Assembly: GCF_043643765.1 (NCBI RefSeq)
Contig: NZ_JBHZSP010000004.1
Coordinates: 124,001 to 188,000, forward strand
DNA: 64,000 nucleotides
Direction of reading: 5' to 3'
Origin: Marinomonas posidonica_A
GTDB lineage: Bacteria; Pseudomonadota; Gammaproteobacteria; Pseudomonadales; Marinomonadaceae
A program made the translations under genes and the position numbers. The notes under the pieces are model-generated. The model saw only the letters and a list, made by a program, of their open reading frames with translations, made no database searches and was not told the origin of the DNA. Below are positions 44,386-53,846 of this stretch, piece by piece (the first letter of the stretch is position 1; every line of letters begins with the position of its first letter).

Positions 44386-45038
44386 GACACCAACCTATCC
44401 ATTCAATGTTATTAAAATAGACTAGTCGTCTACTAAATTCAAATGTGTATAAAGCGTTATAACGATTAGATGAATACACTGTATTTATCAACAGTAATAA
44501 CGCGTTCAAATAAAAATTCTGAGTTTATTTTCACTTTCTTTCTGTGGATTGTTTTCTTATATTTTTTCAAAAAAAACCACGTTAAATTATATTTTTTACT
44601 TAATAAACATAATGTTATGAAAACAAAATTGCTTTGAAATGACTGTTGATAACTTTGGTGATAGGTTGAAAAAAAGTTTTGCACAGTTTTTAATAAAAAA
44701 GAACTCTAAAATCCTTTCTGTATAACTCGCCTATTTATACACAAGAATAGATTATCCACATAACAGGAATAAGAGCCCTTTTATCACATCTTGTTATGTT
44801 CATAACTTAATGAAAATAAAGGTTTTTTAATGTTTGTTAACAGATTTTTGCTTGCTATATAGACATAACATTAATAAAAAACACTATATATACTTCTTTA
44901 TTTAATAATATTGATGACCGGATAAAGCGGACGTTCATCCCTTTCTTTTTCAAAATTAGCCTTTATACTAGGCGCCCTTATCCGAAGTTGATCGTTTTTT
45001 ATTCATTTATTCTACTTACTAGTAATATCGAGGTTCCC
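44386..45038. other. AT-rich region upstream of mnmG with DnaA boxes
   Basis: This 653-bp region between divergent acuR and mnmG is very AT-rich. It contains the DnaA boxes TTATCCACA at 44752-44760 (perfect) and TTATACACA at 44735-44743, plus one-mismatch forms TTATCAACA at 44485-44493 and, on the minus strand, at 44644-44652. Enterobacterial and Vibrio origins lie next to mnmG (gidA), so it is a second candidate origin or a DnaA-titrating site. A 72-codon frame at 44466-44684 shows no coding signal. Confidence 0.6.
44418..44432. promoter_or_regulatory. TetR-type operator upstream of acuR
   Basis: TAGACTAGTCGTCTA repeats the TAGAC-N5-GTCTA pattern found before acuI, 33 nt upstream of the regulator start, and suggests autoregulation. 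Confidence 0.75.
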
Positions 45039-46928
45039 GTGGATTTCCCAAGCCGCTTTGATGTGATTGTGGTGGGTGGCGGACATGCCGGCACTGAAGC
45101 CGCTTTGGCTGCTGCTCGTATGGGGGTAAAAACCCTTCTGCTATCGCACAACATTGAAACTTTAGGACAGATGTCCTGTAACCCAGCCATAGGTGGTATT
45201 GGGAAGTCCCACTTAGTGAAAGAAATTGATGCTTTAGACGGTGCTATGGCATTGGCAACAGATCAAGCGGGTATTCAATTTCGTACCTTGAATTCCCGCA
45301 AAGGTCCGGCTGTACGCGCTACTCGCGCTCAAGCCGATCGTATCTTGTACAAAGCCGCAATACGTCACCAACTCGAGAACCAAGAGAATCTTTGGTTATT
45401 TCAACAATCTGTTGAAGACTTGATCGTTGAAGACGGTGCAGCTCGTGGTGTTGTTACTCAAACCGGTATTCGTTTTAACAGTAAAACGGTTGTGCTAACC
45501 GCAGGGACATTTCTTGGTGGCGTGATCCATATTGGTTTACAAAATCATGCTGGTGGTCGAGCAGGGGATCCTCCTTCCATTGGCTTGGCGGAAAAACTGC
45601 GAGCTTTACCTTTTCAAGTGGATCGACTAAAAACCGGAACACCACCTAGAATTGATGCGCGATCAGTTGATTTTTCTCAAATGCAGCCACAACCTGGCGA
45701 TGACATCACGCCGGTGATGTCCTACATGGGAAGTCGAGATCTACACCCTCGTCAAATTGAATGCTTCATCACGCATACCAATGAGCGTACCCACGATATT
45801 ATTCGCAGCGGCATGGATCGTTCTCCTATGTATACGGGGGTGATTGAAGGGGTTGGTCCTCGTTATTGCCCGTCGATTGAAGATAAAATTGTGCGTTTTG
45901 CAGACAAGAATTCCCATCAAATTTTCATTGAACCGGAAGGACTAACGACGCATGAATTGTATCCAAATGGTATTTCGACTTCATTGCCATTCGATGTACA
46001 AATTGAGCTAGTTCGTTCAATGAAAGGCATGGAGAATGCGCATATAACGCGACCAGGTTATGCCATTGAGTACGATTATTTTAATCCACAAGGCTTAAAA
46101 TACTCGCTTGAAACCAAACACATGCCAGGCCTGTTCTTTGCCGGTCAAATTAATGGTACGACAGGCTATGAAGAAGCGGGCGCGCAGGGCTTATTAGCGG
46201 GTGCAAATGCCGCTTTATTGGCACAAGAAAAAGCCCCTTGGACACCTCGACGAGACGAAGCTTACCTCGGAGTTTTGGTTGACGATTTAATTACCATGGG
46301 CACCAAAGAACCGTATCGCATGTTTACCAGTCGTGCTGAATATCGCCTGATTCTACGTGAAGACAATGCGGACATGCGTTTAACTGAGAAAGGACGGGAA
46401 ATCGGCTTAGTGTCTGATGCTCGTTGGGCGGCTTTCTGTCAAAAACGTGAAGCCATTGAGCAAGAAACACAACGCTTAAAATCCAGCTGGATTGTGCCGA
46501 ATTCAGCGGAAGCTGAGGCCATTAATCCTAAATTGGAAACGCCAATCAGCCGTGAATACAGCTTATTGGATTTGTTGAAACGTCCAGGCATTGTTTATCA
46601 GGACATTGCGAATCTAAAAAACAGTCCTGAGCAGAGTGTTGATGAACAAGTTTCAGAGCAAGTTCAAATTACCGTGAAATACGCGGGCTACATCGCTCGT
46701 CAGGCAGAAGACATTGAGCGCTTACGTCGCCAAGAAAATACGCCGTTACCTGCGGATTTGGATTACAGCCAAATGGAAAGTTTATCGAATGAGATCAAAC
46801 AAAAATTGAGCGAAGCGCGTCCGGAAAGTCTTGCTGCGGCGTCCAGAATTCAAGGTGTGACGCCTGCTGCGGTGTCCTTATTGCTAATTCATTTGAAAAA
46901 GCGTGCCATTGCTAAGAAAAGTGCCTAA
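45039..46928 (+). CDS. mnmG: tRNA uridine-5-carboxymethylaminomethyl modification enzyme MnmG (GidA)
   Basis: A 629-residue FAD enzyme, exactly the length of E. coli MnmG. FAD-binding GGGHAGTEAA lies at 13-22, and the catalytic cysteine motif RYCPSIEDK near 270. The GTG at 45039 has GAGG 5 nt upstream and gives the family N-terminus (VDFPSRFDVIVVGGG); an upstream ATG-like extension adds only AT-rich sequence. It works with MnmE in tRNA wobble modification and starts the mnmG-rsmG-parA-parB operon. Confidence 0.98.
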   Translation: MDFPSRFDVIVVGGGHAGTEAALAAARMGVKTLLLSHNIETLGQMSCNPAIGGIGKSHLVKEIDALDGAMALATDQAGIQFRTLNSRKGPAVRATRAQADRILYKAAIRHQLENQENLWLFQQSVEDLIVEDGAARGVVTQTGIRFNSKTVVLTAGTFLGGVIHIGLQNHAGGRAGDPPSIGLAEKLRALPFQVDRLKTGTPPRIDARSVDFSQMQPQPGDDITPVMSYMGSRDLHPRQIECFITHTNERTHDIIRSGMDRSPMYTGVIEGVGPRYCPSIEDKIVRFADKNSHQIFIEPEGLTTHELYPNGISTSLPFDVQIELVRSMKGMENAHITRPGYAIEYDYFNPQGLKYSLETKHMPGLFFAGQINGTTGYEEAGAQGLLAGANAALLAQEKAPWTPRRDEAYLGVLVDDLITMGTKEPYRMFTSRAEYRLILREDNADMRLTEKGREIGLVSDARWAAFCQKREAIEQETQRLKSSWIVPNSAEAEAINPKLETPISREYSLLDLLKRPGIVYQDIANLKNSPEQSVDEQVSEQVQITVKYAGYIARQAEDIERLRRQENTPLPADLDYSQMESLSNEIKQKLSEARPESLAAASRIQGVTPAAVSLLLIHLKKRAIAKKSA

Positions 46929-46967
46929 AATCAGCAGTCGAAACTTGCCAATTTAAACGGATCGATT

Positions 46968-47594
46968 GTGACGCACTTTGATACCATCCAAACAGGCGCC
47001 CAACAAATGGGCGCTGCTTTATCCGATGACACCATTCAACGCCTTGTAAGTTATCTTGCGATGTTGGAAAAATGGAATAAAGCCTATAATTTGACCGCTA
47101 TTCGTGATGTCGAGCAAATGATTTCATTGCATTTACTCGACAGTTTGGCGACCTTGCCTTACATCTTAGGTGAAAAAATCATCGATGTGGGCACCGGACC
47201 TGGTTTACCTGGTATGGTGCTTGCTATATGTTATCCTGATAAAGCGTTCACTTTGTTGGACAGTAATGGCAAAAAAACCCGTTTTTTGACTCAAGTGAAA
47301 ATGGAATTGGGCATGGCGAACGTCACGGTAGCCAATGAGCGAGTTGAAAAACATCCGCATCAAGGTGAGTACGATCATGTTATTTCGAGAGCCTTTGCCT
47401 CGTTGCAAGACATGATTAATTGGACTTTGCCACTTCCTAAACAATCGGGTAACTTTTTAGCTATGAAGGGTGTTTACCCTCATGAGGAAATAGCGGCACT
47501 GCCGAAAGAGGTAGAAGTACTTTCGATAGATCCTCTTTCTGTGCCAAGTGTTCAGGCAGAGCGCCACATGGTTGTAATGGCGCGTAAAGGATAA
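46968..47594 (+). CDS. rsmG: 16S rRNA m7G527 methyltransferase RsmG (GidB)
   Basis: A 208-residue SAM methyltransferase. The SAM motif DVGTGPGLPGMVLA is at about 73-86, with NLTAIRD before it and HVISRAFASLQDM after. It begins with GTG at 46968. It follows mnmG by 39 nt and ends 3 nt before parA, the usual ori-proximal order. Confidence 0.96.
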   Translation: MTHFDTIQTGAQQMGAALSDDTIQRLVSYLAMLEKWNKAYNLTAIRDVEQMISLHLLDSLATLPYILGEKIIDVGTGPGLPGMVLAICYPDKAFTLLDSNGKKTRFLTQVKMELGMANVTVANERVEKHPHQGEYDHVISRAFASLQDMINWTLPLPKQSGNFLAMKGVYPHEEIAALPKEVEVLSIDPLSVPSVQAERHMVVMARKG

Positions 47595-47597
47595 AGC

Positions 47598-48368
47598 ATG
47601 GCTAGAATCATCGCAGTGACAAATCAAAAAGGTGGCGTAGGCAAGACGACAACGTGTGTCAACTTGGCAGCCTCGCTGACGGCTATGAAGCGTCGAGTAT
47701 TACTTATTGATTTGGACCCACAAGGAAACGCGACAACAGGCAGCGGTCTCAGCAAAGAAGAATTAGACACCAGTGTCTATGATGTGCTGGTGGGCTCTCA
47801 TGGTGTGAAAGACGTCATGAAAAAATGCTCTCCTGGTGATTACTGGGTGTTGCCTGCTAATGGCGATTTGACTGGGGCAGAAGTGGCTCTGTTGGATTTG
47901 CCCAGTAAGGAAACTCGCTTGCGAGCTGGACTTTATGAAGTGGATAATGATTTCGACTACATTTTGTTAGATTGTCCGCCAGCCCTGAATATGTTGACGG
48001 TTAATGCCTTGGCGGCATCGCAAGGGGTATTGATTCCAGTACAATGTGAATACTATGCACTGGAAGGTCTAACCGCATTGTTACAAACCATCGAGCGCAT
48101 TACCCAAGCATTAAACCCTTCTTTAGAGGTCGAAGGTATCTTACGAACCATGTATGATCCTCGTCCTAGTTTGACTCACGATGTGTCGGTACAGTTGCAT
48201 AAATACTTTGGCAATAAAGTATATGACACTGTGATTCCTAGAAACATTCGATTGGCTGAGTCACCAAGCTATGGTTTGCCTGTACTGCATTATGAAAAGC
48301 AGTCTCGTGGTGCTATCGCGTATTTGGCACTCGCTGGTGAATTTATTCGTAAACGAGCAGCGGCGTAA
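47598..48368 (+). CDS. parA: Chromosome partitioning ATPase ParA (Soj)
   Basis: A 256-residue deviant Walker ATPase. KGGVGKTTT at 11-19 is the nucleotide-binding loop; LIDLDPQGNAT and LLDCPPALNMLTVNAL are the other family motifs. Together with ParB bound to parS it segregates the newly replicated origins. It has no N-terminal DNA-binding extension, as expected for the chromosomal form. Confidence 0.97.
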   Translation: MARIIAVTNQKGGVGKTTTCVNLAASLTAMKRRVLLIDLDPQGNATTGSGLSKEELDTSVYDVLVGSHGVKDVMKKCSPGDYWVLPANGDLTGAEVALLDLPSKETRLRAGLYEVDNDFDYILLDCPPALNMLTVNALAASQGVLIPVQCEYYALEGLTALLQTIERITQALNPSLEVEGILRTMYDPRPSLTHDVSVQLHKYFGNKVYDTVIPRNIRLAESPSYGLPVLHYEKQSRGAIAYLALAGEFIRKRAAA

Positions 48369-48414
48369 TTAGGTTGAAATCAAACCTGCTTTAATTGCAA
48401 TTAAGGTTAATGAA

Positions 48415-49314
48415 ATGACGATGAAAAAAAGAGGCCTAGGTCGAGGTTTAGATGCGTTATTGGCACCTCAGACGAGTGTGACCAAAGATATAGATAATGA
48501 CTCGGCAGATGAGCAAATTAAAGGGCTGACTTATTTACCTGTTGATTGGCTATCCAAAGGGAAATTTCAACCTCGTCGTGACATGAATACTGCACAATTG
48601 GAAGATCTTGCAGCGTCGATTCGCACGCAAGGCATTATGCAGCCTATTGTGGTTCGTCCTATTAGTGGCAGCGGCCCAGATCAATATGAAATAATTGCTG
48701 GTGAACGTCGTTGGCGTGCTGCAAAATTAGCTGGTTTAGAACAAGTACCTGTCATCGTACGTCATGTGGAAGATGCCGATGCGGTAGTGTTGGCGTTGAT
48801 TGAAAACATTCAACGAGAAGATTTAAACCCAGTAGAAGAAGCGCTAGCTCTCCAACGTTTGGTTGAAGACTTTCATTTAACTCAACAAGAAGTGGCTGAT
48901 ACTGTCGGTAAGTCTCGTTCCGCGGTTGCCAATCTATTACGTTTGCTTGGTTTGACCCCAGAAGTCAGACGTTTGTTGGAGCATGGCGACATTGAAATGG
49001 GACATGCTCGTGCTTTGTTACCATTAGAGCATGATAAGCAGATACAAGCCGCGTCACAGGTGGTAACCAAATCTTTGTCGGTTCGAGAAACGGAAAGATT
49101 GGCGAAAAACTATCAGGTTAATAATGATCATTCGACTGACACTAAGCCTGCTTTGCCTGATTTGAGTGCAGAAGCTGAACGCATTAGTCAAAAAATTAAC
49201 GCGGCTGTGAAAATTCAACCAAGTTCGAAAGGAAAGGGCAAATTAGTCATCGAATATCGAAACCCTGAACACTTGGAGCTCTTGATTAGCGAGTTATTAG
49301 AGCAAAAAGGATGA
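48415..49314 (+). CDS. parB: Chromosome partitioning protein ParB (Spo0J)
   Basis: A 299-residue CTPase and DNA-binding protein. The N-terminal KRGLGRGLDALLA segment is the ParA-stimulating arm. GERRWRAAK at about 96-104 is the CTP-binding box, followed by ENIQREDLNPVEEA, a helix-turn-helix (about 160-185) that reads parS, and a C-terminal dimerisation domain. The matching parS sites are at 13.8, 19.1 and 20.1 kb. Confidence 0.97.
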   Translation: MTMKKRGLGRGLDALLAPQTSVTKDIDNDSADEQIKGLTYLPVDWLSKGKFQPRRDMNTAQLEDLAASIRTQGIMQPIVVRPISGSGPDQYEIIAGERRWRAAKLAGLEQVPVIVRHVEDADAVVLALIENIQREDLNPVEEALALQRLVEDFHLTQQEVADTVGKSRSAVANLLRLLGLTPEVRRLLEHGDIEMGHARALLPLEHDKQIQAASQVVTKSLSVRETERLAKNYQVNNDHSTDTKPALPDLSAEAERISQKINAAVKIQPSSKGKGKLVIEYRNPEHLELLISELLEQKG

Positions 49315-49384
49315 TTTATTAGAAATGTGTATTTTTGTAGCTAATATCAGAGCCTTTTAAAGTGATTTAGCCGATCACTTTAAG

Positions 49385-49413
49385 TTGAACCCCGTCGCTA
49401 TTACCCCTATAAT
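49385..49413 (+). promoter_or_regulatory. Sigma70 promoter of the atp operon
   Basis: TTGAAC (49385-49390) and a perfect TATAAT (49408-49413) are spaced by 17 nt, 64 nt upstream of atpI. A perfect 10-bp inverted repeat (TTAAAGTGAT / ATCACTTTAA, 49357-49383) ends just before the -35 box and may be the parB terminator or an operator. Confidence 0.8.
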
Positions 49414-49477
49414 GCCTCGAATTTTATAAATCGCCACATTGGTTGCACTTTTGTAGTGCGCTATAGAGAGTTTAGAA

Positions 49478-49885
49478 ATGGGGAATCAAAAACCGCGTCG
49501 CGCAAGTGAAATTCTTAGCGCAAAAAAGAAAGCGGTATTACGTTTCTTGCTGTTACAACTATTTCTTTCTATTTTTACTGCGCTGGGAATTTTTTTGATT
49601 GCTGGTGGTCTGTATGGGTACTCTTTTCTTTTAGGGGCTCTGTCCAGTATTATCCCGAGCATGTTTATGGCATGGCGGATGTTTGGTAAAAAAGGCACGC
49701 AGCCGGCGAAAGAGATGGTCAGAACATTTTATCGTGGAGAAGCGAGTAAATTGGCTATGACAGTGTGTTTGTTGTCGCTGGTTTTTCTACTGATAAAACC
49801 CTTATCTGCGGGGGCTTTTTTCGCAGGTTTTGGGATCGCTATATTGAGTCACTGGCTCAGCCCTATTTTATTGCGAAACGCATAA
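49478..49885 (+). CDS. atpI: ATP synthase protein I
   Basis: A 135-residue protein with four TM segments (about 25-45, 48-68, 85-106 and 108-128). AtpI helps assemble the c-ring and is the first gene of many atp operons. It is recognised by position and topology. GAGAG lies 7 nt before the ATG, and the next gene follows after 50 nt. Confidence 0.87.
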   Translation: MGNQKPRRASEILSAKKKAVLRFLLLQLFLSIFTALGIFLIAGGLYGYSFLLGALSSIIPSMFMAWRMFGKKGTQPAKEMVRTFYRGEASKLAMTVCLLSLVFLLIKPLSAGAFFAGFGIAILSHWLSPILLRNA

Positions 49886-49935
49886 AATAATGGGTATAAA
49901 AGAATTTTAATCATTGAGAGAGTGTGGGTATTAGT

Positions 49936-50784
49936 ATGGGGATTGAAAGTCCAAGTGCTGCATCTTATATAAAGCACCACCTTCAGAACTTGACCTTTGG
50001 TCAACACCCTGATGGGACATGGGGATTTGCTCATAGTGCGAAAGAAGCCGCTGAGATGGGATTTTGGGCCATCCATGTGGACACATTGGCCGTTTCGGTC
50101 GCTTTGGGTCTATTGTTTTTATGGTTGTTCCGTATCGCAGCGAAAAAGGCGTCGACCGATACACCAACAGGTTTACAAAATTTTGTAGAGCTAATGGTTG
50201 AGTTTGTTGATGGCAGCGTGAAAGAAACCTTCCACGGAAAGAGTAAAGTGATAGCGCCTTTGGCGTTAACCATCTTTGTGTGGGTGTTCTTGTTGAACTT
50301 GATGGACTTAGTACCGGTGGATTTCTTACCGGCTGTTGCTCAGTTTATCGGAGTGAATGTATTTGGTGCGGATCCGCATCATGTCTATTTTAAATTCGTA
50401 CCAACAACGGACTTGAATGCCACTCTAGGTATGTCGTTGTCTGTTTTTATATTGATTGTGTTTTACAGTATCAAAGTAAAAGGCATCAGTGGTTTTGTTG
50501 GCGAATTAACCTTGCAACCATTCGGTAAGTGGATGATTCCTTTCAACTTGTTGTTAGAAGGTGTTGGTCTGCTTGCGAAGCCTGTATCACTAGCGTTACG
50601 ACTATTTGGTAACTTGTATGCTGGTGAATTGATCTTCATTCTGATTGCTCTATTACCATGGGGTCTACAGTGGGCACTCTCTGTTCCATGGGCAATCTTC
50701 CATATTTTGGTCATCGTGCTTCAAGCTTTCATCTTTATGATGTTGACTATCGTCTACCTGAGTATGGCGCACGAAGATCACTAA
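49936..50784 (+). CDS. atpB: F0F1 ATP synthase subunit a
   Basis: A 282-residue membrane subunit. The essential arginine is in PVSLALRLFGNLYAGELI near residue 208, within the half-channel that moves protons past the c-ring. I chose the ATG at 49936 since relatives begin near (M)-x-SAASYIKHHLQNLTFG; a GTG at 49924 is possible. It is followed by atpE after 67 nt. Confidence 0.96.
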   Translation: MGIESPSAASYIKHHLQNLTFGQHPDGTWGFAHSAKEAAEMGFWAIHVDTLAVSVALGLLFLWLFRIAAKKASTDTPTGLQNFVELMVEFVDGSVKETFHGKSKVIAPLALTIFVWVFLLNLMDLVPVDFLPAVAQFIGVNVFGADPHHVYFKFVPTTDLNATLGMSLSVFILIVFYSIKVKGISGFVGELTLQPFGKWMIPFNLLLEGVGLLAKPVSLALRLFGNLYAGELIFILIALLPWGLQWALSVPWAIFHILVIVLQAFIFMMLTIVYLSMAHEDH

Positions 50785-50851
50785 AAGTGTGTTCTTAAAG
50801 TAATAATTTTTTAAACCTTAAATCTAAAACTGTGAAAATGTAGGAGTTAAA

Positions 50852-51109
50852 ATGGAAACTGTAGTTGGTCTTACTGCGATTGCTGTAGCCCTTCTGATCG
50901 GTCTAGGTGCCCTAGGTACTGCGATTGGTTTCGGTATCTTAGGTGGAAAATTCTTGGAAGGCGCTGCGCGTCAACCTGAGATGGTTCCAATGCTACAAGT
51001 TAAAATGTTCATCGTAGCGGGTCTTCTAGATGCCGTAACTATGATCGGTGTAGGTATTGCATTGTTCTTCACGTTCGCGAATCCTTTTGTTGCTTTGGTC
51101 GCTGGTTAA
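50852..51109 (+). CDS. atpE: F0F1 ATP synthase subunit c
   Basis: An 85-residue helical hairpin. The proton-binding acid is D60 in AGLLDAVTMIG; sodium-binding features of Na+-type c subunits are missing, so the enzyme should be proton-driven. The polar loop RQPEMV is intact. The length is slightly above E. coli (79). Confidence 0.97.
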   Translation: METVVGLTAIAVALLIGLGALGTAIGFGILGGKFLEGAARQPEMVPMLQVKMFIVAGLLDAVTMIGVGIALFFTFANPFVALVAG

Positions 51110-51166
51110 TATTCTGCAAAACTTTGCAGAAATAAATTTTAAACGACTAAAAGCGAGGGTATTAGC

Positions 51167-51637
51167 GTGAATTTAAATCTCACACTTGTAGGCCAAGCTA
51201 TCTCGTTTGCCATTTTCGTCTGGTTCTGCATGAAATTTGTGTGGCCACCAGTGATTGCTGCGCTTGAAGAGCGTAGCAAGAAAATTGCAGACGGTTTGGA
51301 AGCAGCGAATCGTGCCTCACGTGATCTAGAATTGGCCCAAGAACAAGCCGATAAGATTTTACGTGATAGCAAAGAGAACGCGGCCGAGATTATTGAACAA
51401 GCCAACAAACGTGCGAACCAAATGATCGACGAGGCAAAAGAGCAAGTGATCGCTGACGGTAAACGTCTGCGTGAAGCGGCTCAAGCTGAAATAGAGCAAG
51501 ATGCATTGCGTGCTAAAGAAGCATTGCGTGCTCAGGTTTCTGCTCTAGCATTTGCCGGCGCCGAGAAAATTTTGGGAGCCACCATTGACGAAAAAGCACA
51601 TAGCGAGATCGTTGAACAGCTCGCCAAAGAGCTTTAA
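51167..51637 (+). CDS. atpF: F0F1 ATP synthase subunit b
   Basis: A 156-residue stator subunit, the same length as E. coli AtpF, with one N-terminal TM helix (about 5-26) and a long coiled coil. It starts with GTG at 51167, supported by GAGG upstream. It sits between atpE and atpH. Confidence 0.96.
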   Translation: MNLNLTLVGQAISFAIFVWFCMKFVWPPVIAALEERSKKIADGLEAANRASRDLELAQEQADKILRDSKENAAEIIEQANKRANQMIDEAKEQVIADGKRLREAAQAEIEQDALRAKEALRAQVSALAFAGAEKILGATIDEKAHSEIVEQLAKEL

Positions 51638-51648
51638 GCGAGGGTCTA

Positions 51649-52185
51649 ATGGCTGAATTAAAAACAGTCGCGCGACCGTATGCCAAAGCGGCTTTTGAAG
51701 TAGCGAAAGAGCAAGGCCAGATTGCACAGTGGGCGGATATGCTAAGCATATTGGCTGCTGTGACAACCGAACCTAAGCTTCGTCAAGCTCTTGAAAATCC
51801 CGCTTTTAGTGCGGAAGAAAAGGCAAACGCTCTAGCGGATGTTTGTGCGGAAGTAGCAACAGAACAAGGAAAAGCATTTTTGCTGGCCCTTGCTGAGAAT
51901 AAGCGTTTAGCGCTTCTTCCTGCTATTTCAGAACTTTTTGTTCTGTTTAAACTGAATTATGAGAAAGCCGTAAATGTTGAATTTACAACTGCTTTCGATT
52001 TATCAGCAGAGCAAACACAAGCATTAGCGGATTCATTGAGTAAAAAGTTGGACCGTACTGTCAACTTAACCAGTGAAACAGACGTAAGCCTAATTGGTGG
52101 CGTGGTTATCCGTACCGGTGACTTAATCATCGACGGTTCAGTACGCGGTAAATTAGCGAAACTGTCCGAGGCGATAAACTCCTAG
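51649..52185 (+). CDS. atpH: F0F1 ATP synthase subunit delta
   Basis: A 178-residue stator subunit linking subunit b to the alpha/beta hexamer. The conserved RPYAKAAFEVA at the N-terminus and SLIGGVVIRTGDLIIDGSVRGKL near the C-terminus are diagnostic. It starts 11 nt after atpF. Confidence 0.97.
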   Translation: MAELKTVARPYAKAAFEVAKEQGQIAQWADMLSILAAVTTEPKLRQALENPAFSAEEKANALADVCAEVATEQGKAFLLALAENKRLALLPAISELFVLFKLNYEKAVNVEFTTAFDLSAEQTQALADSLSKKLDRTVNLTSETDVSLIGGVVIRTGDLIIDGSVRGKLAKLSEAINS

Positions 52186-52223
52186 TGTTCCGTTAAGTCG
52201 AAACCAGGGTTGAGGAATTTAGC

Positions 52224-53768
52224 ATGCAGCAACTGAATCCATCTGAGATCAGCGAGATTATCAAGAAGCGCATCGAGAACCTCGATGTTTCTTCTGATGC
52301 CCAGAATGAGGGCACAATTGTCAGCGTGGCAGACGGTATCGTTCTGATCCACGGTCTGGCAGATGTTATGTACGGGGAAATGATTGAATTCCCTGGTGGT
52401 GTTTACGGTATGGCCTTGAACCTAGAGCGTGACTCTGTCGGTGCGGTTGTATTGGGTAACTACCAAGACCTTGTTGAAGGTCAAAAAGTAAAATGTACAG
52501 GTCGTATTCTGGAAGTTCCAGTAGGACCTGAATTGCTAGGCCGCGTTGTTGACGCTTTAGGTAATCCTATTGACGGCAAAGGCGCAGTTGACGCAAAACT
52601 AACTGACAAAGTTGAAAAAGTTGCGCCTGGCGTAATCGACCGTCAGTCAGTTGATCAACCAATCCAAACGGGTTACAAGGCAATTGATGCCATGGTACCG
52701 GTAGGTCGTGGTCAGCGTGAGTTGATCATCGGTGACCGTCAGGTCGGTAAAACGGCTTTGGCGATCGACACCATTATTGCTCAGAAAAACAGTGGCATTA
52801 AATGTGTGTACGTTGCGATTGGTCAAAAACAATCTACTATTGCCAACGTTGTACGTAAGCTTGAAGAAGCTGGCGCGATGGAATATACCACTGTTGTTGC
52901 AGCTGGTGCTTCTGATCCTGCGTCTATGTTGTTCCTTGCGCCGTACACTGGTTGTTCAATGGGTGAATACTTCCGTGATCGCGGTGAAGACGCACTGATT
53001 ATTTATGATGATTTGACCAAGCAAGCTTGGGCTTACCGTCAAATCTCTTTGCTACTTCGTCGTCCACCTGGTCGTGAAGCTTACCCAGGTGACGTATTCT
53101 ACCTTCACTCTCGTCTTCTTGAGCGTGCTTCTCGTGTTAGTGCAGACTATGTTGAGAAGTTCACTAACGGTGAAGTAAAAGGCCAAACAGGTTCTTTGAC
53201 TGCTTTGCCTATCATCGAGACACAAGGTGGTGACGTATCGGCTTTCGTACCAACTAACGTAATCTCCATCACAGATGGTCAGATTTTCCTTGAAACGAGC
53301 TTGTTCAACTCTGGTATTCGTCCAGCGATGAACGCCGGTATTTCCGTTTCTCGTGTTGGTGGTGCAGCGCAAACTAAGATCGTTAAGAAACTTGGTGGCG
53401 GTATTCGTCTTGCTTTGGCTCAGTATCGTGAATTGGCGGCATTCGCTCAGTTCGCATCTGACCTAGACGAAGCAACTCGTAAGCAGTTAGAACACGGTAA
53501 ACAGGTGACAGAACTGATGAAACAAAAGCAGTTCTCTCCAATGCCTGTTGCTGATATGGGTGTGGTTCTTTACGCTGCTAATGATGGCTACCTTGAAGAT
53601 GTTGATACAAGCAAAATTGCCAGTTTTGAAAGTTCTTTGTTGAGCTACATGAACAGCGAACACGCTGATCTAATGGCTGACATTAACAAAACAGGCAATT
53701 TTAACGGCGAGATTGAAGCGACATTTAAAGCGGCAATCGAGAAGTTTAAAGCGACGCAAACTTGGTAA
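52224..53768 (+). CDS. atpA: F0F1 ATP synthase subunit alpha
   Basis: A 514-residue non-catalytic nucleotide-binding subunit. The P-loop GDRQVGKT is at 170-177. The arginine finger lies in [31 protein letters not shown]. It has the usual length for gammaproteobacteria. Confidence 0.98.
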   Translation: [514 protein letters not shown]

Positions 53769-53846
53769 TGTGGTTGGTGACAAGTTAACCTTGTCACCAT
53801 CTTCTTGCAGTTTGTGAAATAACATTCTCACAAGGGCAGTTCTATT

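Noticed and set aside
44466..44684. 72-codon minus-strand frame in the region upstream of mnmG
   Set aside because: It lies in very AT-rich DNA with DnaA boxes and has low-complexity Lys/Phe/Ile composition, so chance is likely.
52647..52832. Antisense and shifted frames within atp, gyrB and other conserved genes
   Set aside because: These overlap strongly conserved genes and show no independent start signals; they are by-products of coding-strand composition.
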